A stretch of 64,000 nt of DNA from Rubrivirga sp046845755 (GCF_046845755.1 NZ_CP177357.1:3348001-3412000), one strand, 5' to 3'; positions 18,513 through 28,649 are shown, counted from the first letter of the stretch. Notes: generated by a model not told the origin, from the letters alone. Program-made: numbers and translations.

Positions 18513-19139
18513 ATGCGTGTCACAGATGCCCCCCCTCGCCCCGAGGACCGCGTCGGCGAGGTGACGGCGCTCCTGTCCGAGGTCGCCGCCGGCGACGCGT
18601 CGGCGGAGGCGCTCGTCGAGCGGCTGATGCCGATCGTGTACGACGAGCTCCGCGACATCGCGCGCGCCCAGCGGCGGCGCTACGACGTCGACGGGTTCCA
18701 GACGACGGCGCTCGTCCACGAGGCGTACCTCCGGATGGCCGGGCAGTCGCTGGTGCCGGACCGGGCCTACGTGTTCGCCTCGGCCGCCCGCGCCATGCGC
18801 AACGTGCTCGTGGACCACGCGCGGCGGCGGCACGCGGCCAAGCGCGGCGGCGACGCCCGCCCGGTCGGCCTGACGACGGCCGGCGCCATCCCCGACACCG
18901 CCGACCTCGACCGCCTGACGTCGCGCCTGCTCGACGTCGACCACGCGCTCGACGGGCTGGCGGCGCTCGACGCGCGCGCGGCGCAGGTCGTCGAGTGCCG
19001 CTACTTCGGGGGGCTCTCGTTCGAGGAGACGGCCGCCGCGCTCGGCGTCAGCGTGGCCACGGCCAAGCGCGACTGGCGCCGGGCCCGGGCCTGGCTCCAC
19101 CGCTCGCTGGGCGACGACGCGGACGCCGATGCCGCCTGA
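18513..19139 (+). CDS. ECF-like RNA polymerase sigma factor (module 1)
   Basis: 208 residues from ATG 18513. It belongs to the ECF-like group (PF07638 type). Sigma region 2 is at about 25-100 (VYDELRDIARAQRRRY, TTALVHEAYLRM, RNVLVDHARRRHAAKRGG); region 4 is at about 145-200 with the HTH LGVSVATAKRDWRRARAWLH. No anti-sigma gene lies beside it; instead the stop overlaps the start of a membrane Ser/Thr kinase gene by 11 bases. In this family the kinase partner is thought to control sigma activity. A second sigma-kinase pair at 25406-28649 is a clear paralogue, sharing VLVDHARRR and the region 4 sequence pattern. Confidence 0.92.
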   Translation: MRVTDAPPRPEDRVGEVTALLSEVAAGDASAEALVERLMPIVYDELRDIARAQRRRYDVDGFQTTALVHEAYLRMAGQSLVPDRAYVFASAARAMRNVLVDHARRRHAAKRGGDARPVGLTTAGAIPDTADLDRLTSRLLDVDHALDGLAALDARAAQVVECRYFGGLSFEETAAALGVSVATAKRDWRRARAWLHRSLGDDADADAA

Positions 19140-21216
19140 CCCCGCCGCCGACTGGACGCGCGTCGGGGACGTCTTCGACGCCGTCGCGGACCTCGCCCCG
19201 GCCGCCCGCGCCGCCGCGCTCGACCGCCTGTGCCGCGACGTCGACGGCCGCCCCGACGACGCGCTCCGCGCCGAGGTGGAGAGCCTGCTGGCGGCCGACG
19301 CCGACGCCGGGGGGCTGGGGCCGCTCGACGCCGCGGCCGCGGCGGCGCTCGTGGCCGACGCCGCCGTCGCGGGCGAGCGGATCGGGCCGTGGCGCGTCGT
19401 CCGCGAGATCGGGCGGGGCGGGATGGGCCGCGTCGACCTCGTCGAGCGCGCCGACGGGGCGTACGACCAGCTCGCCGCGCTCAAGCGGCTGGGACTCGTC
19501 GCCGGCGACCGCGTCCGGCTGTTCGTGCGCGAGCGCCAGATCCTGGCCCGCCTCGAGCACCCCGGCATCGCGCGCCTGCTCGACGGCGGCGTCGGCCCCC
19601 AGGGCACGCCGTACCTCGTCATGGAGTACGTCGAGGGCGAGCCGATCACCGCGTATGCCGACGCGCACGGCCTGTCCGTCGCCGACCGGCTCGACCGGTT
19701 CCTCCAGGTCTGCGACGCCGTCGGGTACGCGCACCGGCACCTCGTCGTCCACCGCGACCTCAAGCCGTCGAACATCTTCGTGGCGGCCGAGGGCGGGGTC
19801 AAGCTGCTCGACTTCGGGATCGCGCGGCTCGTCGACGAGGCGGCCGAGCCGGGCGGGCCGCAGACGGCGCTCCCGCTGCTGACGCCCGAGTACGCGGCGC
19901 CGGAGCAGGTCACCGGCGGCACGATCACGACGGCGACCGACGTGTACGCGCTCGGCGTCGTCCTGTACGAGCTGCTGGCCGGCGTGCGGCCGTACGCCAT
20001 CGAGCGGTCGACGCTGAGCGGCATCGTGGCGACCGTCCGCGACACCGAGCCCCCGCCGCCGTCGGCGGCCGCGCCCGAGGGCCGCCGCGTGCCCCGCGAC
20101 CTCGACACGATCGTGCTCAAGGCGCTCGCCAAGGACCCCGCCCAGCGCTACGGCTCGGCCGACGACCTCGCCACCGACCTCCGGCGCCTGCAGCGCGGCG
20201 ACCCCGTTGGGGCGCGCGCGCCGACGGTCCGGTACCGCGCCCGGCGGTTCGTGGGCCGCCACCGGATCGGCGTGGCGACGACGGCGCTCGTGCTGCTGGC
20301 GGCGATCGGCGGGACGGCGTTCTACACGGCGCGGCTGGCCGCCGAGCGCGACCGCGCCGAGCAGGCGGCCACCCGCGCCGAGCGGACGGCCGACTTTCTG
20401 GAGGGCATCTTCGCCGGCTCCGACCCGACCGGCGCCGGCCACCCCGACTCGCTCTCGGCCCGCCAGATCCTGGACGCGGGCGCGGCCCAGGCGCGCGCCG
20501 AGCTCGCCGACGAGCCGCTCGTGCTGGCCCAGATGCTCGGCACGATCGGCCGCGTCTACCGCGCCGTCGGGCTCTACGACGCCTCGGAGCCCGCCCTGCG
20601 CGACGCCGTCGCCCTCTACGCCTCGACCGGCGGCGACCCGCTCGGCCACCGCGACGCGCTCCTCGAACTCGCCAACCTGGAGTACCGCAAGGAGGCCTAC
20701 GACACGGCCAGGGCGTACGCCCGCCAGGCCCTGCGGCTCGACTCGCTGCACGCGACGCCCGGCGAGAGCGAGCGGCTGGCGATCCTGAACACGATCGGCC
20801 TGGTGCTCTCCGACACCGGGCAGCTCGAAGCGGCCGTCCGCGTGATCCGCGAGGTGGTCGCGGGCCGCCGCGCCGACGGCAGCGAGGAGGCCCGCATCGA
20901 CCTGGGCGTCAACCTGAGCAACCTCGGCCTGATCCTCATCGACCTCGGGCGGTTCGACGAGGCCGAGGCCATCCTCGACGAGGGCATCGCGGTGAGCGAG
21001 GAGACGCGGGGGCCGAACCACCCGTACGTGGCGTTCGCGCTCAACTCGCGCGTGGCGATCCACCAGCACCGCCGCGACTTCGACCGGGCCATCGCCGACC
21101 AGGAGCGGTCGGTCGCGATTGGCGAGACGGCGCTCGGCGTGGACCACCCGTTCACGGACTACGCGCGGGGCAACCTGGCGAGCCTGCTGGCGCTGCGCGA
21201 CTCGGTCGGGCGGTGA
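19129..21216 (+). CDS. Membrane Ser/Thr kinase with extracytoplasmic TPR-like repeats (module 1)
   Basis: 695 residues. A 60-residue helical N-terminal region (RVGDVFDAVADLAPAARAAA, about 10-65) is followed by a complete Hanks-type kinase. Glycine loop GRGGMGRV is near 95, the lysine in AALKRL near 115, catalytic HRDLKPSN at 208-215, DFGIAR at 228-233 and APEQVTGG near 260. One transmembrane helix (about 380-400) separates it from a C-terminal region of TPR-like helical repeats facing out. All catalytic residues are present. Its ATG lies inside the end of the sigma gene, so the two are co-translated. It should phosphorylate cytoplasmic partners, plausibly the sigma factor, in response to an extracellular ligand. 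Confidence 0.9.
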   Translation: MPPDPAADWTRVGDVFDAVADLAPAARAAALDRLCRDVDGRPDDALRAEVESLLAADADAGGLGPLDAAAAAALVADAAVAGERIGPWRVVREIGRGGMGRVDLVERADGAYDQLAALKRLGLVAGDRVRLFVRERQILARLEHPGIARLLDGGVGPQGTPYLVMEYVEGEPITAYADAHGLSVADRLDRFLQVCDAVGYAHRHLVVHRDLKPSNIFVAAEGGVKLLDFGIARLVDEAAEPGGPQTALPLLTPEYAAPEQVTGGTITTATDVYALGVVLYELLAGVRPYAIERSTLSGIVATVRDTEPPPPSAAAPEGRRVPRDLDTIVLKALAKDPAQRYGSADDLATDLRRLQRGDPVGARAPTVRYRARRFVGRHRIGVATTALVLLAAIGGTAFYTARLAAERDRAEQAATRAERTADFLEGIFAGSDPTGAGHPDSLSARQILDAGAAQARAELADEPLVLAQMLGTIGRVYRAVGLYDASEPALRDAVALYASTGGDPLGHRDALLELANLEYRKEAYDTARAYARQALRLDSLHATPGESERLAILNTIGLVLSDTGQLEAAVRVIREVVAGRRADGSEEARIDLGVNLSNLGLILIDLGRFDEAEAILDEGIAVSEETRGPNHPYVAFALNSRVAIHQHRRDFDRAIADQERSVAIGETALGVDHPFTDYARGNLASLLALRDSVGR

Positions 21217-21329
21217 CGCCAGCGGGTGGACTCGCGCACGCCTCTGGACCCACGGGGGCCGAGGTGGCGGGCGGCCGCGCTCCGGGACGATCCCATCGCT
21301 ACGGGTGGGCTTGCGCCAGCAAGTGGCAA

Positions 21330-21500
21330 AGGCGTCGGACCTGACCTCCCCTCCAGCCTGTGCCCGCGCAGGCGGGGAGGAGGGGCCGGGGGAGGGTGAC
21401 CGGCACAGCGCCAGCCCGGCTTGCGACGGAGGGCGGGCTCGCGCCAGCCGTGGCCCCTCACCCTGTCCCTCTCCCAGCGGGAGAGGGGACGTCGTAGGGA
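21330..21500. repeat. Interspersed repeats in the 21217-21554 gap
   Basis: The gap between the converging kinase and T9SS genes contains an inverted copy of the GTCACCCTCCCCCGGCCCC element with a CCTGTGCCCGCGCAGGCGGGG hairpin at about 21339-21405, and a CCCTCACCCTGTCCCTCTCCC..GGGAGAGGGGACGTCGTAG element at 21454-21497. Nothing else is seen here apart from an unassigned stretch after the kinase stop. Confidence 0.75.
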
Positions 21501-21554
21501 GGGGACCCGCCAGCAGGGGGACGGCGGGTGCCTCCCCTCCCCTGCTGGCGACGC

Positions 21555-24500
21555 TCAGCGCACGACCACGGCGCGCCGGGTGACGACGCCGCCGCCAGCC
21601 GCCAGCCGCAGCGCGTACACGCCCGCCGCCAACCCCTCCGGCAACCGGGCCTCGTGCCAGCCCGCGCCGAGCGGCCCGTCGAGCAGCACGGCGACCTCGC
21701 GGCCCCGCATGTCGACCACCGCCAGCCGCGCCGGGCCCGCCTCGGGGAGCCCGACCCGGACCGCCGCCCCGCCTCGTGACGGGTTCGGCGCCGGGGGCGC
21801 CAGCGTCAGCGCTTCGACCGCGTCGGCCTGCGCCAGCGCCGCGCCGATGCGGAGCACGAACCGGTCCGTCGCCAGGGTGCCGTCCGAGAGGTCGCGCGCG
21901 GGGATCGCGACGAGCGCCGGGCGGGACGGCTGGCGGAAGGCGTGCGCCGAGACCGTCCGCACGTCGATCTCCTCCCCGCTGGCGAGGTCGACCAGCGTGA
22001 CGGGGAGCCCGGCGGGCAGCGTGCTCGCGTCCCACGACAGCGTCAGGTCGGCGGCGGCGCCGACGGCCTCGACCGCCAGCGGGATCTCGGCGGGCGCGAA
22101 GGGCCGGACGTCGAAGCCCGCGAACGCGCCGGGCGTCCGGGCTCCGACGGCGACGTAGGCCGTCGCTGGGGGCTGGAGCTTCTCGGCGTCCTCGTCGGCG
22201 TCGAAGGCGGGGCGGGCGCCGGGCACGAATGCGACCGTCAGTGCCCCGTCGCGGAGGGGCCGGCCGTCGGCAGCCTGCCCAGTGAGCGAGAACGCGAGCC
22301 GGGGCGCCCCGCGAGCGGGATCGGAGACCTCGCGAGCGGGAGGGGCGGTCCGGGCGAGCGCGCCGGGCGGGACGATGGTCAGCGTCCGGTCGTTGCCGTT
22401 GGCGCGGGGGCCCTTGGCCTTGAACCGGAACGCCTCCCACGGCCCGATCACCGTCTCGTCGTCCTCCCACGCGAACGTGGCGTCGTCCCAGGTCCAGACC
22501 GGGCTGTTCGGGCCGATCCCGAGGCCGCCCTGCCAGTCGCGGATGTCGGCGAGGTCGAGCGGGACGCCGAACGGGTTCGCGAGGTGGTTGAACCGGTTGC
22601 CGGCCGTGACGAGCGTGACCCGGACCTGGCGCGTGTTGGCCGGGAGGTCGGTCGACAGCGTGAACGGGAGCTCGACGCTGGCGCTGATCGCGGGGTCGCC
22701 CAGGACGCGATCGAGCATCTCCCAGCGGAACGCCTGCGCGAGGGGGAGGACGTGGCCCGCGCCGTGCGTGGGGAGCCACGTGCCGGCCTCGGTGTCGTAC
22801 TCGGTCCACAGCGTGGGCACGGGGTAGGTCTCGTAGTAGCCGGGCACGCCGCGGACGAGGTTCTGGGCGGCGAGGTCGTCGACGGTGACGCCGTCGGCGG
22901 GCGGGCCGAGGTAGCGGACGCCGCGGCCGCCGTCGATGACGATGCTCGTCGTCGGCTCGGGCGGCGTGCCCTCCTCGACCGTCACCGTCAGCGGGACGAC
23001 GATGCGCGCGAGCCACGGGGCCGTCGTCGTGATCTCGACGTCGTGGACCCTCGCGCCGGCCGGCGCGCTCACCGAGGCGTAGACCGTAAGGGCAACCGTC
23101 TCCGTCGTGCCCGGCTCGACGGTCGCGGCGGCCGGGCGCGGCGTCACCCACGTCTCGGGTGGCGTGTACCGGGTCGCCATGCGCGACCGGAGGTAGGGCT
23201 CCTCGAACGCGACCTGGAGCCCGACGTCCGCGTCCCGCGCGATCCCGACCGTCACCTCGTCGAGGGCGTCGCCGAAGAGGAAGAAGTACTGGACCTCGAT
23301 GGTGCCGTCCGGCGAGAGGAGGACCTGGAACGTCAGCGACTCCCCCGGCGCGCCCGGCCACCACTGGAGATCCGTCCACTGGACGACCGCCCGGCCATCA
23401 TCGAGCACCTCGAAGAGAATCGACGAGTCGGAGGTGTTGTTCTTGAGGTCGTCCCACAGGGCGGCGACGATGAGGGTCGGGGCCGCCGAGTCCGGGAGCG
23501 CGGTGTTGCCATACGCCGGCCCCTCGATGGGGGCGAAGGCGACGAACCCGTTGACCGAGACCCACATCGAGCTGTACGTCTGGCCGTAGAACGGGAAGTC
23601 GAACGGGAGGGCGACCTCGGCGGACCCGTCGTCCATCGGGCCGAGGAACACGACCGTCGCGTCGGCGCTGAGCGGGGTCCAGCCATACGTCGGGCCGTCC
23701 GGCTCGTCGGAGTCGGCGAACGTATAGCCGCCGCCGTCGGGGCCGCCCGCGAGCCCGTCGGGGTCGGTGAGGGCGGTCGCCACGGCGATGTCGAACGGGT
23801 CCGGGCCGTCTGTGTGTGCGACCGCGAGGGAGAGCTCGGCCGCCTCCCCCGGCGCCAGCGTCACGCCGAGGGCGGCGGGCGCGACGGCGAACTCGGCGAC
23901 CGGGAACGCCGCCGCCTCGTGGGCCCCGCGGTACGGGTAGAGCGGGCTCCGCGGCGTCCCGTCGACGTCGTCCGTGACCTCGGCGTGCGGGGTGCCCGCC
24001 AGGCGGACGTCCCCGTGCGACGCGGGCGCGAGCCGGAGGTCGACGTAGATCTCCTCGAATGGGGCGGGGACCTGGGTCGCGGCCGCGTCCTGCCTCGTCG
24101 CCGCCTGGTACTCGGCCACCGTCGCGTAGTCGACCCCGTCCCACCGGACGCCCACAGACCTGCCCTCGTCGGGGGCGTACACGTTGTAATCGGCCGTGAC
24201 CCCGGCCCCGGCCTCTACGCGGAGCGCCTCCACGTTCGTGGACGTGGAGTACAGCAGGTTGCCGAAGACCGTCACGCCGTCGACGCCCCCCTCGATGGCC
24301 AGTGCCTCGTGCTGGGCACGCACCGTGTTGTGGAGGACTGCGACGTGGTCGCCCTCGACCCCGGCCATCTCGATCCCACTCCCCCCCACCCGGCCGACCA
24401 GGTTGTTGGCGACCAGGAACGGCTCCCCGGGGAGCCCCGACGCCCGCAGCAGCGAGATCCCCAGCGGGTCCACGAATAGGGCGTTGTACCCGTCCAGCTG

Positions 24501-25292
24501 CAACTCGTTGCCGACGATTCGGCCGACGCCCGCGCCCGGCACGCGGGGGGCCGAGACGACGATCCCCGCGAAGGTCGCGCCGATGTCGATGTCGTCGGTG
24601 AACAGGTTGTCCTCGATGATCGGGTCGCCGACGCCGCGGAGCGAGAGGGCCGTCTCGCGGACGCTGTCGAACCAGTTGCCGCGGACGACGACGCCCGCCG
24701 AGACGACGTCGCCCTGCCCCGGCGGGAAGTCGACGCCGCGCCAGCCCCTGCGGAACGTGTTGTCGATGATGGCGACGTCGTCGAAGGCCTCGGTCCCGTC
24801 GCGGTAGAGCAGCGAGCTGCGGGCGTCGTCGGCGTCGGCGCCGTCGCCATCGAAGAGGCACTGCTCGATGGTCAGGTCGTGGGCGCCGCTCGCGAGCACC
24901 AGCAGCCGCCCCCGGTTGCCCGGCGCGGCGACGCCGAGCGTGAGGCCGTACAGGGTGACGTGCGCGGCGCCGTCGAGACGGATCACCCAGTTGGTCGCGG
25001 GCGTGGTGGCGGGCCGGATCTCGACGGAGCCCGGCTGCTGAGCCACGAACGTCACGTCGTTCGTCGCCGTCGCGCCCGCGATGGCGGGGATCGTCACCTG
25101 CTCGGCGTACGTGCCCGGCTGGATCTGAAACGTCGTCGGGCCCGCGACGCCCGACGTGGTGAGGTCGGCGACGGCGTCGGAGATGGTCGCGTAGTCGGGC
25201 GAGGCGCCGCCGACGGTGTAGGTGCCCGCGAGCTGGGCCGCGGCGGGGGCGGCGAGGGCCGCCAGCAGGGCGAGGGCGAGGAGCGGGCGCAT
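21555..25292 (-). CDS. T9SS-exported surface protein with right-handed beta-helix (module 1 partner)
   Basis: 1245 residues from ATG 25292 (signal peptide MRPLLALALLAALAAPAAAQ). Residues about 25-430 form a right-handed beta-helix built from pectate-lyase-like strands (YATISDAVADLTTSG, NRGRLLVLASGAHDLTIEQC, FRRGWRGVDFP). Then come an Ig/beta-sandwich region, a segment TSIVIDGGRGVRYLGPPADG at about 790 onward that also occurs in the 28653 protein, and a C-terminal type IX sorting domain (APNPSRGG..GVYALRLAAG..RRAVVVR). It is likely exported and anchored on the cell surface. Lying tail-to-tail with the sigma/kinase operon, it is a candidate output or sensor partner, inferred from the repeat of this arrangement. 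Confidence 0.85.
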   Translation of the reverse strand: MRPLLALALLAALAAPAAAQLAGTYTVGGASPDYATISDAVADLTTSGVAGPTTFQIQPGTYAEQVTIPAIAGATATNDVTFVAQQPGSVEIRPATTPATNWVIRLDGAAHVTLYGLTLGVAAPGNRGRLLVLASGAHDLTIEQCLFDGDGADADDARSSLLYRDGTEAFDDVAIIDNTFRRGWRGVDFPPGQGDVVSAGVVVRGNWFDSVRETALSLRGVGDPIIEDNLFTDDIDIGATFAGIVVSAPRVPGAGVGRIVGNELQLDGYNALFVDPLGISLLRASGLPGEPFLVANNLVGRVGGSGIEMAGVEGDHVAVLHNTVRAQHEALAIEGGVDGVTVFGNLLYSTSTNVEALRVEAGAGVTADYNVYAPDEGRSVGVRWDGVDYATVAEYQAATRQDAAATQVPAPFEEIYVDLRLAPASHGDVRLAGTPHAEVTDDVDGTPRSPLYPYRGAHEAAAFPVAEFAVAPAALGVTLAPGEAAELSLAVAHTDGPDPFDIAVATALTDPDGLAGGPDGGGYTFADSDEPDGPTYGWTPLSADATVVFLGPMDDGSAEVALPFDFPFYGQTYSSMWVSVNGFVAFAPIEGPAYGNTALPDSAAPTLIVAALWDDLKNNTSDSSILFEVLDDGRAVVQWTDLQWWPGAPGESLTFQVLLSPDGTIEVQYFFLFGDALDEVTVGIARDADVGLQVAFEEPYLRSRMATRYTPPETWVTPRPAAATVEPGTTETVALTVYASVSAPAGARVHDVEITTTAPWLARIVVPLTVTVEEGTPPEPTTSIVIDGGRGVRYLGPPADGVTVDDLAAQNLVRGVPGYYETYPVPTLWTEYDTEAGTWLPTHGAGHVLPLAQAFRWEMLDRVLGDPAISASVELPFTLSTDLPANTRQVRVTLVTAGNRFNHLANPFGVPLDLADIRDWQGGLGIGPNSPVWTWDDATFAWEDDETVIGPWEAFRFKAKGPRANGNDRTLTIVPPGALARTAPPAREVSDPARGAPRLAFSLTGQAADGRPLRDGALTVAFVPGARPAFDADEDAEKLQPPATAYVAVGARTPGAFAGFDVRPFAPAEIPLAVEAVGAAADLTLSWDASTLPAGLPVTLVDLASGEEIDVRTVSAHAFRQPSRPALVAIPARDLSDGTLATDRFVLRIGAALAQADAVEALTLAPPAPNPSRGGAAVRVGLPEAGPARLAVVDMRGREVAVLLDGPLGAGWHEARLPEGLAAGVYALRLAAGGGVVTRRAVVVR

Positions 25293-25405
25293 CGGAGCGG
25301 CGGGGGTGTCTCCGTCCGTGCGCCGGGCGGGGGCGGCGGGGGTCACGCCGCCTTGCATGGGCACCTGTCGGCCGGTAGTCTGTGCGACACGCCGGCCCCA
25401 TCCCC

Positions 25406-25972
25406 ATGTCTTCGCTCGCGATCACCGAGGCCCTCGACGCCCTCCAGAAGGGCGACGACGACGACGCGCGCGAGCGCCTGGTCCGGGCGGTCTACGACGA
25501 GCTCCGCGTGATCGCCCGGGCGACGCTGCGGCGCGAGCGGGCCGGCCACACGCTCGTCACGACGGCGCTCGTCCACGAGGCGTACGAGAAGGTGCTCGGG
25601 GCAGACCCGTCGTTCAACGGGCGGAGCCACTTTTTCGGGGCGGCCGCGCGCGCCATGCGCCAGGTCCTCGTGGACCACGCGCGGCGCCGCGACCGCCTCA
25701 AGCGCGGCGGCGGCGAGCGGCCCCTCGCGCTGAGCGACGTCGGCGAGATCGCCGCGCCGGGCGCGCCGGGCGTCGACCTCTTGGACCTCGACGCGGCGCT
25801 GACGCGGCTGGCAGCGCTCGACGCCCGGCAGGCCGCCGTCGTCGAGTGCCGGACGTTCGGGGGGCTCACGGTCGAGGAGACCGCCGAGGCCCTCGACCTC
25901 TCGCCGTCGACCGTCAAGCGCGAGTGGCGGACGGCCCGGGCCTGGCTCTACGCCGCCCTGCACGACGACTGA
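25406..25972 (+). CDS. ECF-like RNA polymerase sigma factor (module 2)
   Basis: 188 residues from ATG 25406 (MSSLAITEALDALQ); an in-frame ATG at 25382 adds eight residues. Region 2 is at about 20-90 (VYDELRVIARATLRRERA, TTALVHEAYEKVL, RQVLVDHARRRDRLKRGG) and region 4 at about 130-185 (LDLSPSTVKREWRTARAWLY). It is a paralogue of the 18513 factor, aligning without large gaps. No anti-sigma gene is adjacent; a kinase gene follows 34 bases later. It is divergent from the T9SS surface-protein gene that starts at 25292, so a 113-base region may drive both. Confidence 0.92.
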   Translation: MSSLAITEALDALQKGDDDDARERLVRAVYDELRVIARATLRRERAGHTLVTTALVHEAYEKVLGADPSFNGRSHFFGAAARAMRQVLVDHARRRDRLKRGGGERPLALSDVGEIAAPGAPGVDLLDLDAALTRLAALDARQAAVVECRTFGGLTVEETAEALDLSPSTVKREWRTARAWLYAALHDD

Positions 25973-26006
25973 CCCCCCGCGCCGCCGTCCGGCGCACGGA
26001 CTCCCG

Positions 26007-28649
26007 ATGCCTGCCCCCGCCGACCCGACCCGCTGGCCCGACGTCAAGCGCGTGTTCGAGCGTGTCGTGGACCTGCCCCCGGCCGCGCGCGCGGCCGCGC
26101 TCGACACGGCCTGCCGGACGGCCGACGGCGCGCCCGACCTCGACCTCCGCGCGGCCGTCGAGCGGCTGCTCACGGCCGACGCCCGCGCCGACGCCGACCC
26201 CGCGAGCGGCTTCCTGGCGGCCCCGACGCTGGCGCTGGGCGGCCTGCTCGACGGGCTCGGCATCGACCCGGCCGAGGCGCCGCCCCACGCTGAGCCCGGC
26301 ACGCGCGTCGGGCCGTACCGGATCGTGGCGCTGCTGGGGCGCGGCGGGATGGGCGACGTGTACCTCGCCGAGCGGGCCGACGGGCTGTTCGAGCGGACGG
26401 TCGCGCTCAAGCGCGTCCGCGCCGACCTCGCGCCGGTTGCGGCGGCCCGCTTCGCGACCGAGCGCCAGATCCTGGCCGACCTCGTCCACCCCAACATCGC
26501 GCGGCTGTACGCGGCGGGCGCCGACGACGACGGGCGGCCGTGGCTGGCGATGGAGCCCGTCGAGGGGCAGCCCCTGCCGGCGCACGCACGCGGGCTGGGG
26601 GTCCACGAGCGCGTCGGGCTGATGATCCAGGTGTGCCACGCCGTCCAGCACGCGCACCAGCGGCTCGTCGTCCACCGCGACCTCAAGCCGTCGAACGTGC
26701 TGGTGACGGCGGATGGCCGCGTGGTGCTGCTCGACTTTGGGATCGCGCAGATGCTGGGCGCCGGGCCCGAGCGCCAGCGCCTCCTGACGCGTGCGTACGC
26801 CGCGCCCGAGCAGCTCCGCGGCGACGCGGCGACGACGGCGTCGGACGTCTACGGGCTGGGCGCGCTCCTCGTCGAGACGCTGACGGGCGAGCGGCCCGTC
26901 GGCCCGGGCGCGACGGCCGGGCTGGGCGGCGACCTCGGGGCCGTCGCTCGGCGTGCGCTGGCGGCCGACCCCGCCGACCGCTACGCGTCGGCGGCGGCGC
27001 TCGCCGACGACCTGGACCGCTGGTGTCAGGGCCTGCCCGTCCGCGCGCTCCCGGCGACGCTGGGGTACCGGGCGCGGCGGTTCGTGGGGCGGCACCGGGC
27101 GGCCGTCGCGGCGGGCGCGCTGGCCGTCGCGCTCGTGCTGGCGGCGGCGGGCGTCGCGGCGACGCGGATCACGGCCGAGCGCGACCTGGCGCGGGCGGCG
27201 GCAGCCGACGCCGAGGCCGTCGCCGAGACGCAGAGCCAGATCCTGCGCATCCTGGAGCCCTCGTTCCGCGCCGAACTGGACACGGCGGCGACGGCCGAGC
27301 CGCCCTCCGTCTCCGAGCTGATCGACCGGATCGTGGAGGAGGCCGAGGCGGCCTACGCCGACAACCCGGCCGTGCTCGGCCGCCAGCTCGCGACGCTCGG
27401 GACGGTCCTCTTCGAGCGGGGCGAGATGGCCCGGGCCGACTCGCTCTACGCCCGGGCCCTCGCGCTCCGCCGCCCGCTCGGGCGGGAGGGCGACCCCGTC
27501 GTCCACGAGGCGGTGTTCGGGCGGGGCCTGATCGCCAGGACCGACGCGCCGGAGCGCGCCCTGCGGTGGCTCCGCGAGGCCGTCGCGATGGAGCGCGCAC
27601 ACCCCGACCTCGCCGAGCCCGAGTCCGGGGCGGTCGTCCACCTCGCGGGCATGCTCGAGGACCCCGACGAGCGGGAGGCGGCGCTCCGCGAGATCCTTGC
27701 CCGCCGCCAGGCGGCGCTGCCGGACACGTCGATCGCCCTCGCGCTCGCGCACAACGAGCTCGGCGTCCACCTCTTCAACCAAGCGGCGTTCCGCGGGGCG
27801 CACGCGGAGTACCGGGCGGCCGAGGCCATCGTCCGGCGCAACTGGGGCGAGCTCCACCCGGCGACCAACACGCTGCGCTCGAACCTGTCGTACACGTCGG
27901 CCGCGCTCGGCCGCTACGCCGACGCCGAGCGCCACGCCCGCATCGCCCTCGACGCCGCCCGGCGCGGCGGGCTCGGCGAGGCCCGCGAGGCGCTCCTCCG
28001 CCAGGCCATCGGCCAGGCCCTGTTCTTCCAGCACCGCCTCCCCGAGGCCGAGCGCGAGCTCCGCGCCGCGCTCGCGACGTTCGAGCGGGCGGTGGGGCCG
28101 TCGTCGCCCGAGGCGCTCGGCGTGGTGAACAGCCTGGTCGTCGTGGTCGGCGAGCAGCGGCGGTTCGCGGAGGCCCGGGCCCTCCAGGCGCGCGTGGCCG
28201 CGGCGGCCGCGCCCGACGACCTGCTCGGCGCCTTGTACTCGCGGATGATGGACGCGGCCCTCCGGTTCGCCGAGGGTGACCGCGCGGCGGCAGGGGTGCT
28301 GGAAGACGTGCTCCGCGAGATGCGGGCGCTCGACGACGTCCCGCCTATGAGCCGGTTCGGGGTCCTCTCGATGGTGGGCGACGCGCGGCGCGCGGTCGGC
28401 GCGCCGGGGCGGGCGGTGCCGCTCCAGCGGGAGGCCCTGGCGATCGCCCGGGAGGCGAAGGGCGACGCGAGCCGCAACACGGTCCAGGCGCGGCTCGCGC
28501 TCGGGCGGTCGCTCGCGGAGGCCGGCCACCTGGAGGCCGCCCGTCCCCACCTCGAGGCCGCCCGCGGGCAGATCCCGAGCGTCGCGTTCCCGGACCCGCT
28601 CGACGACGTCGACGCCGAGATCGACCGGCTGCTGGCTCGCGGCCGGTGA
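26007..28649 (+). CDS. Membrane Ser/Thr kinase with extracytoplasmic TPR-like repeats (module 2)
   Basis: 880 residues with the same architecture as the 19129 kinase: helical N-terminus (VFERVVDLPPAARAAALD), Hanks kinase with glycine loop GRGGMGDV near 112, HRDLKPSN at 223-230, DFGIAQ at 243-248, AAPEQLRGD near 266, one transmembrane helix at about 366-387, then a much longer helical repeat region (TPR type: ALGRYADAERHARIALDAAR, ALRYASAA-like motifs). Activation-segment features are complete. Its stop codon is separated by three bases from the stop of the converging T9SS gene at 28653. Partner and trigger unknown; a sensor for an extracytoplasmic ligand is inferred. Confidence 0.9.
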   Translation: MPAPADPTRWPDVKRVFERVVDLPPAARAAALDTACRTADGAPDLDLRAAVERLLTADARADADPASGFLAAPTLALGGLLDGLGIDPAEAPPHAEPGTRVGPYRIVALLGRGGMGDVYLAERADGLFERTVALKRVRADLAPVAAARFATERQILADLVHPNIARLYAAGADDDGRPWLAMEPVEGQPLPAHARGLGVHERVGLMIQVCHAVQHAHQRLVVHRDLKPSNVLVTADGRVVLLDFGIAQMLGAGPERQRLLTRAYAAPEQLRGDAATTASDVYGLGALLVETLTGERPVGPGATAGLGGDLGAVARRALAADPADRYASAAALADDLDRWCQGLPVRALPATLGYRARRFVGRHRAAVAAGALAVALVLAAAGVAATRITAERDLARAAAADAEAVAETQSQILRILEPSFRAELDTAATAEPPSVSELIDRIVEEAEAAYADNPAVLGRQLATLGTVLFERGEMARADSLYARALALRRPLGREGDPVVHEAVFGRGLIARTDAPERALRWLREAVAMERAHPDLAEPESGAVVHLAGMLEDPDEREAALREILARRQAALPDTSIALALAHNELGVHLFNQAAFRGAHAEYRAAEAIVRRNWGELHPATNTLRSNLSYTSAALGRYADAERHARIALDAARRGGLGEAREALLRQAIGQALFFQHRLPEAERELRAALATFERAVGPSSPEALGVVNSLVVVVGEQRRFAEARALQARVAAAAAPDDLLGALYSRMMDAALRFAEGDRAAAGVLEDVLREMRALDDVPPMSRFGVLSMVGDARRAVGAPGRAVPLQREALAIAREAKGDASRNTVQARLALGRSLAEAGHLEAARPHLEAARGQIPSVAFPDPLDDVDAEIDRLLARGR

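Noticed and set aside
19048..23379. 1443-codon minus-strand frame across the first sigma/kinase genes and the T9SS gene
   Set aside because: Arginine/glycine-rich shadow; the real genes in other frames have full conserved domains.
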